From contig CALDMO010000032.1 in the NCBI GenBank assembly GCA_937915375.1, positions 26,487 through 90,486 of the forward strand: 64,000 nt of DNA, given 5' to 3'. The number at the start of each line of letters is the position of its first letter. Within the stretch, counting starts at the first letter, position 1. Positions 25,697 to 33,958 of this stretch are shown in pieces. Source of the DNA: an uncultured Marvinbryantia sp. (GTDB lineage: Bacteria > Bacillota > Clostridia > Lachnospirales > Lachnospiraceae). Below the pieces are notes generated by a model that saw nothing but the letters and a program-made list of their open reading frames with translations, was not told the DNA's origin and searched no databases. The position numbers and the translations under genes were made by a program.

Positions 25697-27292
25697 ATGG
25701 AAATTCTTGAAATACGCATGGATCATTTTGGAAAATTTACAAATCAGAATATGAAGTTTCATCCGGGGGTCAACATTATCTATGGAGAAAATGAAACCGG
25801 CAAGAGTACAATGCGCGCTTTTATCCGTGCTATGCTGTACGGTTTGCCGAGACTGCGGGGGAGGGCAGCGGCAACTGATGAATATATGGTTCGTCAGCCA
25901 TGGGAAAATGGCAGTTGGTTTGCCGGAGTCCTGCGTTTTCAAAGCGGTGGGAAAATATTTCGTATTGAGCGTGATTTTTCTTCTGGAGAGAAGGGCGTAA
26001 GACTTTACTGTGAAACAGATGGAGAGGAACTCAGTCCGCAGCAGGGGGATTTACAGACGCTTTTGGAGGAACTTGACGAGACAGCCTTTGATAATACTGT
26101 TTTTTTCGGTGGAACATCGGCAAAGACAGGGGGAGAACTTGCCAATGCAGTGCGTAATTATATGTTGAACGCATCCTTCGGCAGCGGACAGAAAGTGGAT
26201 CTGACACAGGCGATAGAAGAACTGCAAGGTGAGCGCAGAAAATTGGAACGCGAAAAAAAGCAGCGCACAGCAGAGAAAGTAGAGCAGATGCAGGAACTTT
26301 CCATGAAGTTGGATTACGCGCGTCAGGAGATAGAAGAACTAGAGCGGGAAGAACAGAAATGCCGTGAGAAATTAAGTATGCTTACCGGAGATAAGGATGG
26401 GCAGGAAGCGGAAGCGCTGGAAGCTGTGCTGGCTTCGGAGCGGGAAACAGATCGTATGAATGGATGGAAGATCGGCAAAATCATCATGGCTTTTATTGCG
26501 GCAGCGGCGCTGACGGCGGGGATAGTGCTGACGGAATTACCGGCACGGATCGGCTGTGCGTCGGTGATTTTGTTGGCCTGTGTAGGTGTGATCTTCCTAA
26601 ATCGTGAGGATCAGCGGAGAAAAGAAATACTTCGCCGTGAGCAGTCGCTCCGCCGGGAACAAGCGCTGCAGGCTGCCTATGCGAGACAGAGAGAACGTAT
26701 GAAGCGACAGAGGGAGGAGGCTCCCAAACGTCAGCGTCTGCAGCTGAATCTGGAGTGGATTTCGGGAACCAGAAAGGAGAAAATTGCTCTGGAGAGAAAC
26801 TTAAAAGAGGAATACGATCAGATGCAGAAAGACAATAGCGCCATAAAAGAGGCGGAGAAAGAACTGTCTGCCATTTCCCTGGCAATCGATACGCTGACAG
26901 AGGTCGGTACGGAGCTTTATCGAGAATATGCGAAAAAACTCAATAGTCGTGTTTCAGAAATTTTAGGCGAGATTACAGGAGGAAAGTACACAGGTGTTTC
27001 TCTGGATGAAAATTTTGAGGTGTGTATTCAGACGCCGAAAAAGCTTCTGTCTATCTGGCAGGTCAGCCGAGGCAGTATGGAGCAGATTTATTTTGCGCTT
27101 CGCATGGCCTGCGCGGATCTGATGATGCCGGATGAAAGGCTTCCGGTAATCTTAGATGACGCATTCCTCACATACGACGATACCCGCCTTGAGCGAGCCT
27201 TAAGATGGCTGGCCAGAAGCGGGCATCAGGTACTTTTATTTACCTGTCATAGACGTGAACAGGAAATTATGCAGAAAATATACAATGAATAA
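25697..27292 (+). CDS. Compact Rad50/YhaN-like ATPase with membrane hairpin
   Basis: 531 residues, far shorter than SbcC or typical YhaN (about 950-1000). Walker A G-E-N-E-T-G-K-S is at 30-37. Coiled coil runs about 160-245, then two hydrophobic helices (about 260-277 and 283-300) sit where Rad50 has its hook. A second coiled coil runs to about 400, and the C-terminal lobe has the signature S-R-G-S-M-E-Q-I near 455 and Walker B L-P-V-I-L-D-D-A-F near 481. The arms are short and the tip would be in the membrane, so the complex with the SbcD-like protein is probably membrane-anchored. It ends one base before the convergent PRPP synthetase gene. Confidence 0.83.
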   Translation: MEILEIRMDHFGKFTNQNMKFHPGVNIIYGENETGKSTMRAFIRAMLYGLPRLRGRAAATDEYMVRQPWENGSWFAGVLRFQSGGKIFRIERDFSSGEKGVRLYCETDGEELSPQQGDLQTLLEELDETAFDNTVFFGGTSAKTGGELANAVRNYMLNASFGSGQKVDLTQAIEELQGERRKLEREKKQRTAEKVEQMQELSMKLDYARQEIEELEREEQKCREKLSMLTGDKDGQEAEALEAVLASERETDRMNGWKIGKIIMAFIAAAALTAGIVLTELPARIGCASVILLACVGVIFLNREDQRRKEILRREQSLRREQALQAAYARQRERMKRQREEAPKRQRLQLNLEWISGTRKEKIALERNLKEEYDQMQKDNSAIKEAEKELSAISLAIDTLTEVGTELYREYAKKLNSRVSEILGEITGGKYTGVSLDENFEVCIQTPKKLLSIWQVSRGSMEQIYFALRMACADLMMPDERLPVILDDAFLTYDDTRLERALRWLARSGHQVLLFTCHRREQEIMQKIYNE

Positions 27293-27293
27293 A

Positions 27294-28463
27294 TTATTTA
27301 TTGACGCGTTCCAGAAAGCTGTTGATACGATCCAGCGGATTGAGCAGAGAGCTGATGGAACCGTCATGATTTAGTGTATCAATGATCAGTGCAAGATATT
27401 TGCTCAAATCACAGCTGGTGTAATAACTCTTGGAAAGCAGTTCCGGACTCTGGTATACCAGGTTGGTAGTCAACAGATAATCAAATACACCATTTTCGTA
27501 TGCTTTATCGAATTTCTCCATACCGTTGGTAAAAAGACCAAAGGTAGAGCAGAGGAAAATACGATTTGCTTTCAGCTTTTTCAAGGCGGCAGCTACTTCC
27601 AGCATACTGTCACCGGAAGAAATCATATCGTCCATAATTACCATATCTTTTCCCTCTACATTAGAGCCGAGGAACTCATGTGATACAATCGGGTTGCGGC
27701 CGTCAATAATCACGGAATAATCTCTTCTTTTATAGAACATACCCATATCAAGACTGAGTACGTTTGCCATGTAAACGGCGCGGCTCATACCGCCCTCGTC
27801 CGGGCTGATGATCATCATGGAATTTTTGTCAATGTGAAGTCCCGGCGCCGCCCGGAACAATCCTTTGATAAACTGATAAATCGGCTGAACAGTTTCAAAG
27901 CCGTGCAGCGGAATCGCATTTTGTACACGCGGGTCATGTGCGTCAAAGGTGATAATATTGTCAACACCCATGTTTACCAGTTCCTGAAGAGCAAGCGCGC
28001 AGTCAAGCGATTCGCGGCCGCTTCTTTTATGCTGGCGGCTTTCATATAAAAACGGCATGATCACGTTGATACGTTTCGCTTTTCCTTCCGCAGCAGCGAT
28101 GATACGTTTTAAATCCTGGAAATGGTCATCTGGTGACATATGATTTTCTTTGCCGCACAAGGAATAGGTCATGCTGTAATTGCAGACATCGACCAGAATA
28201 TAGAGATCGTCACCGCGAACGGAATCCACGATGATACCCTTTGCCTCACCGGAGCCAAAACGCGGCACCTTAGTATTTACCAGATAAGAATCTTTTGCGT
28301 ATTCTAAAAATGCAGCGTCAGAGCTGTGTTCCAGGTCACGTTTTTTACGCCAGTCCACCAGAAACTGGTTTACTTTTTCGCCGACAGGGCGAAAGCTGTC
28401 CAGCGCGATCAGCGCCAGCGGTCCTACAGGTAAAGAATCATTGAAATATAAATCGGTATGCAC
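27294..28463 (-). CDS. prs: Ribose-phosphate pyrophosphokinase, long divergent form
   Basis: 389 residues, against about 315 for ordinary Prs. The GTG start at 28463 has GGAGGA 8 bases upstream. The PRPP-binding loop is M-V-I-M-D-D-M-I-S-S-G-D-S; the ribose-5-phosphate and metal region reads I-T-F-D-A-H-D. A flexible-loop equivalent lies near R-Q-H-K-R-S-G-R-E-S. It makes PRPP from ribose-5-phosphate and ATP for nucleotide and NAD synthesis. The extra length is mainly at the N-terminus and between blocks. This long class seems typical of Lachnospiraceae (recalled, not checked). It has its own promoter at 28561-28588. Confidence 0.87.
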   Translation of the reverse strand: MHTDLYFNDSLPVGPLALIALDSFRPVGEKVNQFLVDWRKKRDLEHSSDAAFLEYAKDSYLVNTKVPRFGSGEAKGIIVDSVRGDDLYILVDVCNYSMTYSLCGKENHMSPDDHFQDLKRIIAAAEGKAKRINVIMPFLYESRQHKRSGRESLDCALALQELVNMGVDNIITFDAHDPRVQNAIPLHGFETVQPIYQFIKGLFRAAPGLHIDKNSMMIISPDEGGMSRAVYMANVLSLDMGMFYKRRDYSVIIDGRNPIVSHEFLGSNVEGKDMVIMDDMISSGDSMLEVAAALKKLKANRIFLCSTFGLFTNGMEKFDKAYENGVFDYLLTTNLVYQSPELLSKSYYTSCDLSKYLALIIDTLNHDGSISSLLNPLDRINSFLERVNK

Positions 28464-28533
28464 GTATCTTCCTCCGTATTCTTAATAAATGTGGTATGTA
28501 AAAGTTTTTTGCCACCACAAAGATGCAATGTGA

Positions 28534-28550
28534 AAGGGCAGACAGCCCTT
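28534..28550 (-). promoter_or_regulatory. Hairpin in the prs leader
   Basis: AAGGGC / GCCCTT stem with a 5-base loop, downstream of the prs promoter and 71 bases before the start codon. It may be a weak terminator for the dnaC-like gene or an attenuator for prs. Confidence 0.4.
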
Positions 28551-28560
28551 CGTAATGATT

Positions 28561-28588
28561 ATTATAGTATAAATTTTAATTTATGCAA
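28561..28588 (-). promoter_or_regulatory. Promoter of prs
   Basis: Minus strand TTGCAT (28583-28588) and TATAAT (28561-28566) with a 16-base spacer, immediately after the dnaC-like gene ends. Confidence 0.65.
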
Positions 28589-28594
28589 GCTTAT

Positions 28595-29587
28595 TTAAAT
28601 TGTTTTGTGTTTGAGTTTCTTTTGCAGGCGGATATCGCGTCCAAACAGTTTCAGCATTGTGTAGTGATTGGAGATCCGTGAAAAGATTCGTTCGGAATAG
28701 GTGTCGGCAAAGGATTTCAGCGACAGATTGGTTGAAATGATGGTCGCTTTTCCGCGGCTCAGCCGATGATTGATACACAGAAATAGTTCTGAATTAACAA
28801 AAGTGTTTGTCAGTTCTGTTCCGAGATCGTCAATGATCAGCAGATCACAGTCATAAATACAGTCGGTATGATCTTCTATTTCGCCCGGACGGGAAAAACG
28901 TTTTTGAGCGAAAGCTTCGAAAAGCTCTTGCGCGGAAAAATAGACGACTGAGTGTGTGGAATCCAGAAGTTCCTTTGCGATGCAGTGGGAGAGGAAGGTT
29001 TTTCCGACTCCCGTATCACCGTAGAAAAACAGATTTCCCGGTGTTTCATCAAACTCATCTACAAATTTACGGCAGGTTTCTACAACCCGGCGGATGCGTG
29101 ACAGGGAAGAAACACCGCTCTGCGGATCGAGGATCTCGTCTGAATAATAATCATAGGAAAAGGTATCAAAGTTTTCCAGTTCGAGAATGTCTGCCAGATT
29201 GGACTGCGTATATAAAAGATCGATTTCTGCCCGGCGGAAACAGTGGCACTTGCGGTTGGTGATATAACCGGTATCTTGGCAGTCCGGGCAATCGTAGGTC
29301 ATTTCCAGATAATCTGCCGGATAGCCGCCGCGTATCAAAACCTCACTGCGTTCTTTGGCGAGCGCGGCGATTTCTTTTTTTAAGCCGGCAAGCGCCCCGG
29401 CATCTCCCGAGAGTATGCGTCGTCCGCAGGCAACGCTTGTCGAGGCAATCGCGTCATCAATTTCCCTGATGCGGGGAAGCGCTTCGCGTACCTCATGCAT
29501 ATGTTCCTCAAGGACATGCCGATGCTTATTCTGACGGCGGGAATAGTCCCGCATAATAGAATCATATTGTGAATTATTCAGTGCCAC
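28595..29587 (-). CDS. DnaC/IstB-like ATP-binding protein, probable helicase loader
   Basis: 330 residues; GTG start with an AAAGGA ribosome site. An N-terminal coiled region and a Cys-rich zinc-like patch (Y-D-C-P-D-C-Q-D-T-G-Y and K-C-H-C-F near 114-138) precede the AAA+ core. The core has Walker A Y-G-D-T-G-V-G-K-T near 190, Walker B L-L-I-I-D-D-L-G-T-E, and sensor S-T-N-L-S. It resembles DnaC/DnaI loaders that place the replicative helicase on DNA. No insertion sequence is linked, which argues against an IstB transposition helper. The dnaD-like gene is 11 bases upstream in the same unit. Confidence 0.87.
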   Translation of the reverse strand: MALNNSQYDSIMRDYSRRQNKHRHVLEEHMHEVREALPRIREIDDAIASTSVACGRRILSGDAGALAGLKKEIAALAKERSEVLIRGGYPADYLEMTYDCPDCQDTGYITNRKCHCFRRAEIDLLYTQSNLADILELENFDTFSYDYYSDEILDPQSGVSSLSRIRRVVETCRKFVDEFDETPGNLFFYGDTGVGKTFLSHCIAKELLDSTHSVVYFSAQELFEAFAQKRFSRPGEIEDHTDCIYDCDLLIIDDLGTELTNTFVNSELFLCINHRLSRGKATIISTNLSLKSFADTYSERIFSRISNHYTMLKLFGRDIRLQKKLKHKTI

Positions 29588-29598
29588 GATATTCCTTT

Positions 29599-30696
29599 CT
29601 AGCAGTCAAGAAGCTGCTGTTCCAACTTATCATAGTCGTAATCTCGCTGTGGGAAATTATTGAAACGGTTTCCGGCAGCGGCCGTTTGCGGCGCTGCTTT
29701 GGCGGTACGGCGGGGATGCTTGGCCTGGTCAAGCGGTTCCAGATCGCAGAGTTTTTTTACACCTTTTTCTTTCCAGTTCTCTAAAATACGATCGGTATAG
29801 GCGAAACTTGGCTTATGCGTGCTGTTGATCGTGCGGCGGCAGGCTTCGAGTACGAGTTCTTTGGAGAAGCCCATGCTGCCGAACCAGCGCGACATAAATT
29901 CAATCTCAGACTGTGCCGGGCCGCGGTCTTTGATGCCGAACGCGCCGAGGATCGCGTAATAGTCCTTGCTGTAGAGATTGGTATCCTTTTTTGCTTCTTC
30001 CACAGAGGAGATATGTTTGGAGGCCCATTCCAAAGCCACGGTGCGCATATAGTGAATGCTGCGCTTTCCTTTAGAGACACAATATTCCACCAGATATTCG
30101 ATCAGATCTGCGGAGAAATGCAGTTCATCATAAAAATAGAGAATATGATTTACTTCTGTGCTGCTAAGCTGCTTTCCAAGATACTGTTCCGCAACCCAGA
30201 GAAGCTGTTTGATCTCTTCATTTTGGGCCAGTTCTTTTTTTCGGCTGGCGGAAACGGTCATCTGTATCGATGTTTGTTCCGGCAGCGGTTCCTCGGCAGC
30301 GGCAGTTTCTGCTTCCGGAACAGAAACGGTGTTTACCGGCAGTGGTTCCGGATGTTTTTCAGGATGGCTTGTCTGCGGCGCCTGTATTGGTCCATCCGTT
30401 AGGATGAGATCGGTCAGTAAACCCTGTGTATCGTAGGAAAGCTGCAGAAGACCGCATTTTTCCCAGTAGGAGAGCGCGCGTCTGACATCGTTTTCCGTGT
30501 AGTTAAAGGCATCCGCGATCGAGGAGAGTGAGAGTTCACGCTCAGCAGCGGAGGCGCGCAGCAGATACAAATATATTTTTACAAATTCGCCGTTTGCGGC
30601 AATCATATATTCATCAAAAAAACGGTTTTGCACCAGAGTAAAATCACCGGCGCTGTATTTATGTAAGATCAAGATATTCACCTGCCATATTTTCAT
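29599..30696 (-). CDS. DnaD-domain replication protein
   Basis: Up to 365 residues. The N-terminal winged-helix part contains F-F-D-E-Y-M and A-N-G-E-F-V-K-I-Y-L-Y-L-L-R, conserved in DnaD-like proteins of Clostridia. A Pro/Glu/Thr-rich linker and a C-terminal DnaB_2/DnaD domain (W-x-x-K-G-V-K at its end) follow. The ATG at 30696 has no ribosome site; an in-frame TTG at 30672 has AGGTG 6 bases before it and may be the true start. With the next gene it forms a primosome unit that would help load helicase at origins or restarted forks. A cluster of DnaA boxes lies immediately upstream. Confidence 0.85.
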   Translation of the reverse strand: MKIWQVNILILHKYSAGDFTLVQNRFFDEYMIAANGEFVKIYLYLLRASAAERELSLSSIADAFNYTENDVRRALSYWEKCGLLQLSYDTQGLLTDLILTDGPIQAPQTSHPEKHPEPLPVNTVSVPEAETAAAEEPLPEQTSIQMTVSASRKKELAQNEEIKQLLWVAEQYLGKQLSSTEVNHILYFYDELHFSADLIEYLVEYCVSKGKRSIHYMRTVALEWASKHISSVEEAKKDTNLYSKDYYAILGAFGIKDRGPAQSEIEFMSRWFGSMGFSKELVLEACRRTINSTHKPSFAYTDRILENWKEKGVKKLCDLEPLDQAKHPRRTAKAAPQTAAAGNRFNNFPQRDYDYDKLEQQLLDC

Positions 30697-30975
30697 AGAA
30701 GTTTCAGTTATAGTATAACAATAACATAGTTTGTGGAAAATGGGAACAGATACTTATACCGCGAAAAGTTGTCGACATTTCATGTGGATAATGTGGATAA
30801 TGTGGGTAAGTGAATAGTGACAATTATTGTCAAACGTAAAAATGCAGGAAATAAGCGGTTTTTGTCGAAAAATATAAGTTTGCATTTACAAAGTTATGTC
30901 TACAAGACTGTGCACAAAAAAATCCACACGTTTATTAGCTGAGAATGTGCATAAACGTGTGGATAATGTGGATAT
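30697..30975. promoter_or_regulatory. DnaA-box cluster with Spo0A-box-like sites between murC and dnaD
   Basis: Three 9-base DnaA boxes are fused head to tail at 30783-30791, 30792-30800 (both TGTGGATAA, i.e. TTATCCACA on the minus strand) and 30801-30809 (TGTGGGTAA). More lie at 30732-30740 (one mismatch), 30958-30966 (perfect) and 30967-30975 (one mismatch). Spo0A-box-like TTTTGTCGAA is at 30860-30869, TTGTCAAA at 30827-30834, and TTGTCGAC at 30769-30776. A perfect palindrome TGACAATTATTGTCA is at 30818-30832. The block is AT-rich and non-coding, upstream of the dnaD/dnaC-like operon. Confidence 0.75.
30922..30964. repeat. 14-base perfect inverted repeat after murC
   Basis: Arms ATCCACACGTTTAT (30922-30935) and ATAAACGTGTGGAT (30951-30964), loop 15 bases. 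It lies 11 bases beyond the murC stop on the minus strand, so it may end the murC message, though no T run follows. Its right arm overlaps a DnaA box. Confidence 0.7.
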
Positions 30976-32355
30976 CTATTTGCCAAGTAACTTTTCGCCG
31001 ATTTTTACTACATCTCCTGCCCCCATAGTTATCAACAAATCGCCTTGTGTACAATTTTCCAGAAGAAAATTTTCGATTTCATCAAAGGAGGGGAAATAAT
31101 GCGCGCTGGTGCCGTGCGCTGCAACTTTTTCCAGCAGATCCCGGGAACTTACACCGAGCGTATCCGTTTCGCGCGCAGCGTAAATATCAGCCAGCACCAC
31201 CTCGTCAGCCAGAGAGAGCGCTTCTGCGAAATCGTCCATCAGCGCTTTGGTGCGGGTATAGGTGTGCGGCTGGAATACGCACCATACCGTTTTGTGCGCG
31301 CGCTGTTTTGCCGCCTGCAGAGTTGCCTTAATTTCTGTAGGATGATGCGCGTAATCGTCAACGATGGTTACGCCGCCGATTTCGCCTTTGAACTGGAAGC
31401 GGCGGTCAGTTCCGGTGAAGGAATAAATACCGTCCTGCAGGGTATCGGTGGAAATGCCGAGCTGATCGCCGACCGCAAGCGCTGCGATGGCATTTAAGGC
31501 ATTGTGGATACCGGGTACCTGCAGATGGAATTGTCCAAGTTCTTTTCCGCCTTTTAATAAAGTAAAGGAAGCACAGCCGGATTCATTATAGGAAATATCT
31601 GTCGCGGCATAATCGGAAGCGGCGCTGCTTCCATAATAAAGAACACGGCAGGGCAGATCTTTGGTGAGTTCTTCCACCTGAGGGATATCACTGCTGATAA
31701 TCAGCGTACCGTCTGCCGGAAGTTTTTCGGCAAAAAGACGGAAAGAATGGCGGATATCATCAAGATCTTTAAAGAAATCCAGATGATCGGCATCAATATT
31801 TAAGATCACACTGATTTTCGGGAAGAAATCAAGAAAGCTGTTGGTATATTCACAGGCTTCTGTCAGGAAAATATCTCCGCCGCCGACACGGATGTTTCCG
31901 TGAATTGCCGGAAGGATACCGCCGACAGAGATTGTCGGGTCGCTTTCGGCTGCAAGCAGGATGTGCGTCAGCATGGAGGTCGTTGTCGTCTTTCCGTGCG
32001 TACCGGCAATAGCGATCGGCATCGGATAATTTGTCATCAACTGTCCGAGCAGTTCTGCTCTGGTGAGCATCGGCAGATTTCTGGCAGCAGCCTCTGCGTA
32101 TTCCGGGTTATCAGGATGGATAGCGGCAGTATAAACAATCAGATCAATATCGTCTGTTAAGTTAGAAGCGCGCTGTCCGTAATAAACGTTCACTCCATTT
32201 TTTTCTAACCAATGTGTCAGCTCGGTTTCGCTGCGGTCAGAGCCGGAAACCGTAAATCCGCGGTCTGCCAGAACAGCAGCCAGTCCGCTCATGCTGATAC
32301 CGCCGATACCGATAAAATAAACATGGATCGGATGTTTAAAATCTATTTTGTACAT
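30976..32355 (-). CDS. murC: UDP-N-acetylmuramate--L-alanine ligase
   Basis: The start at 32355 follows GAGGAGA; an in-frame ATG 30 bases upstream lacks a site. 459 residues with the three Mur ligase domains. The N-terminal UDP-binding Rossmann has G-I-G-G-I-S-M-S-G, the central ATPase has A-G-T-H-G-K-T-T-T near 110 and a N-I-D-A-D-H-L-D-F segment, and the C-terminal domain has D-D-Y-A-H-H-P-T-E and Q-P-H-T-Y-T-R. It adds L-Ala to UDP-MurNAc, the first stem-peptide step, in the cytosol. No other mur or fts gene is adjacent. The gene's stop abuts the DnaA-box cluster. Confidence 0.96.
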   Translation of the reverse strand: MYKIDFKHPIHVYFIGIGGISMSGLAAVLADRGFTVSGSDRSETELTHWLEKNGVNVYYGQRASNLTDDIDLIVYTAAIHPDNPEYAEAAARNLPMLTRAELLGQLMTNYPMPIAIAGTHGKTTTTSMLTHILLAAESDPTISVGGILPAIHGNIRVGGGDIFLTEACEYTNSFLDFFPKISVILNIDADHLDFFKDLDDIRHSFRLFAEKLPADGTLIISSDIPQVEELTKDLPCRVLYYGSSAASDYAATDISYNESGCASFTLLKGGKELGQFHLQVPGIHNALNAIAALAVGDQLGISTDTLQDGIYSFTGTDRRFQFKGEIGGVTIVDDYAHHPTEIKATLQAAKQRAHKTVWCVFQPHTYTRTKALMDDFAEALSLADEVVLADIYAARETDTLGVSSRDLLEKVAAHGTSAHYFPSFDEIENFLLENCTQGDLLITMGAGDVVKIGEKLLGK

Positions 32356-32591
32356 AGTAAGAAATCTCCTCTTCGTAAATATCATTTATGGATGATTATG
32401 AACAGCAGCATTTGCTGTCACTTACATCATACCGCAAAATAGAAAAAAAGAAAAGAAAAAAACCATTCTAAAAGACGCGTTTTTCGTGTCAAAAACTGGA
32501 GAATAAATATTGATACTGTCAAAAAAACAGGAAAAAAATCATTATATTTCACAAAAAGTCGTTCTAAAATAAATATTTTTTGTAAAAAGCG

Positions 32592-32620
32592 TTCACTATT
32601 TTGGAAAGCTGTGTTATAAT
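32592..32620 (+). promoter_or_regulatory. Promoter of glgCD
   Basis: TATAAT at 32615-32620 with a weak -35, TTCACT, at 32592-32597 and a 17-base spacer, 63 bases before glgC. A poor -35 next to an operator-like repeat suggests activation. Confidence 0.55.
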
Positions 32621-32627
32621 GATGCTA

Positions 32628-32644
32628 TTACAGTAACACTGTAA
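32628..32644. promoter_or_regulatory. Operator-like inverted repeat at the glgC start site
   Basis: TTACAGT-AAC-ACTGTAA, 7-base perfect arms with a 3-base centre, placed right at or after the expected transcription start of glgC. A repressor site is the simple reading; the regulator is unknown. Confidence 0.45.
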
Positions 32645-32683
32645 ACAGGTGACAAAATCAGACTAACAGCAAGAGGTGATAAT

Positions 32684-33958
32684 GTGATTCGTAAAGAAAT
32701 GATCGCGATGTTGCTGGCAGGCGGTCAGGGAAGTCGGCTCGGTGTACTGACCTCCAGAGTAGCAAAGCCCGCAGTCGCCTTCGGCGGAAAGTATCGGATT
32801 ATTGATTTTCCGCTCAGCAACTGCATTAATTCCGGCGTAGATACGGTTGGCGTACTTACCCAGTACCAGCCGCTGCGTCTTAACACACATATCGGAATCG
32901 GTATTCCGTGGGATCTTGACCGCAATGTCGGCGGTGTGAGCATTCTTCCGCCGTATGAAAAGAGCACGGATACGGAGTGGTATACAGGTACGGCCAATGC
33001 CATTTATCAGAATCTGATGTATATGGAAATGTTTAATCCAGAGTATGTCCTGATTCTGGGAGGAGACCATATCTACAAGATGGATTATGAAGTGATGCTT
33101 GATTTTCATAAGGCAAGCGGCGCTGCTGTCAGTATTGCGGTGATGCCGGTGCCATGGGAAGAGGCCAGTCGCTTTGGTGTGGTTGTTACAGACGATACAA
33201 GCCGCATCACAGAGTTTCAGGAGAAACCTAAAGAGCCAAAGAGCAATCTGGCGTCTATGGGGATTTACATATTTACATGGAAGGTACTGCGCGAAGCGCT
33301 GATTGCCAACGCCAGTGTGCCGGGCTGTGATTTCGGAAAGCATATTATTCCGTACTGCCATGAAAAAGGAGATAAGCTAGTTGCTTATGAATACAATGGC
33401 TATTGGAAGGATGTCGGTACTTTAAGTTCCTACTGGGAGGCCAATATGGAGCTGATCGACATTATTCCGGAATTTAATCTTTATGAGGAATTTTGGAAAA
33501 TCTATACTTCCGGCGATATTATTCCGCCGCAATATATTTCCGCAGATGCGGTCGTGGAGCGCAGTATTATCGGTGACGGTACGGAAATTTACGGTGAAGT
33601 GAAAAATTCCGTGATCGGCGCGGGCGTGACGATCGGAAAAGGCGCGGTTGTGCGTGATTCTATTATTATGAAGGGAACGGAGATCGGCGAAAACGCTGTG
33701 ATCGATCGGGCGATTATTGCTGAAAAAGTGACAGTCGGCAATGGTGTGCAGATGGGTGTTGGAGAAGAGGTGCCGAACCGTTTCAAGCCGGATGTATATG
33801 CAGGCGGTCTTGTAACCATCGGGGAAGACAGTGTGATCCCGGACGGTGTCATAATAGGAAAGAATACGGCGATTGCCGGTATTACAAGCGCGGAAGATTA
33901 TCCGGACGGCATTCTTGCGAGCGGCGAATCTGTGATTAAGGATGGTGATCAGGCATGA
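32684..33958 (+). CDS. glgC: Glucose-1-phosphate adenylyltransferase, catalytic subunit
   Basis: 424 residues; GTG start after AGAGGTG. The nucleotidyltransferase signature [10 protein letters not shown] is at the N-terminus, with the catalytic [10 protein letters not shown] block and E-F-Q-E-K-P. A C-terminal left-handed beta helix of hexapeptide repeats follows (V-I-G-A-G-V-T-I-G). It makes ADP-glucose, the committed step of glycogen synthesis. It overlaps glgD by 4 bases (ATGA), so the subunits are coupled. Other glg genes are not in the window. Confidence 0.95.
   Translation: MIRKEMIAMLLAGGQGSRLGVLTSRVAKPAVAFGGKYRIIDFPLSNCINSGVDTVGVLTQYQPLRLNTHIGIGIPWDLDRNVGGVSILPPYEKSTDTEWYTGTANAIYQNLMYMEMFNPEYVLILGGDHIYKMDYEVMLDFHKASGAAVSIAVMPVPWEEASRFGVVVTDDTSRITEFQEKPKEPKSNLASMGIYIFTWKVLREALIANASVPGCDFGKHIIPYCHEKGDKLVAYEYNGYWKDVGTLSSYWEANMELIDIIPEFNLYEEFWKIYTSGDIIPPQYISADAVVERSIIGDGTEIYGEVKNSVIGAGVTIGKGAVVRDSIIMKGTEIGENAVIDRAIIAEKVTVGNGVQMGVGEEVPNRFKPDVYAGGLVTIGEDSVIPDGVIIGKNTAIAGITSAEDYPDGILASGESVIKDGDQA

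Larger units (their letters stand above)
32356..32683. other. 328-base divergent intergenic region murC / glgC
   Basis: AT-rich and non-coding. It contains a hairpin ACAGCA / TGCTGT at about 32403-32419 near murC, a GACGCG / CGTGTC hairpin near 32475, two TTCTAAAA motifs, the glgC promoter at 32592-32620 and an operator-like repeat at 32628-32644. The murC promoter is not clear; a minus-strand TATGAT near 32430 is the best -10 but lacks a good -35. Confidence 0.55.

Noticed and set aside
28595..29587. IstB transposition helper of an IS21 element
   Set aside because: No IstA gene or terminal repeats are present; the dnaD-like neighbour and zinc-like patch favour a helicase loader.
30697..30975. 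Chromosomal oriC
   Set aside because: The DnaA boxes are real, but dnaA, dnaN, rpmH or gyr genes are not nearby and no DnaA-trio run was seen; called a DnaA-box cluster instead.
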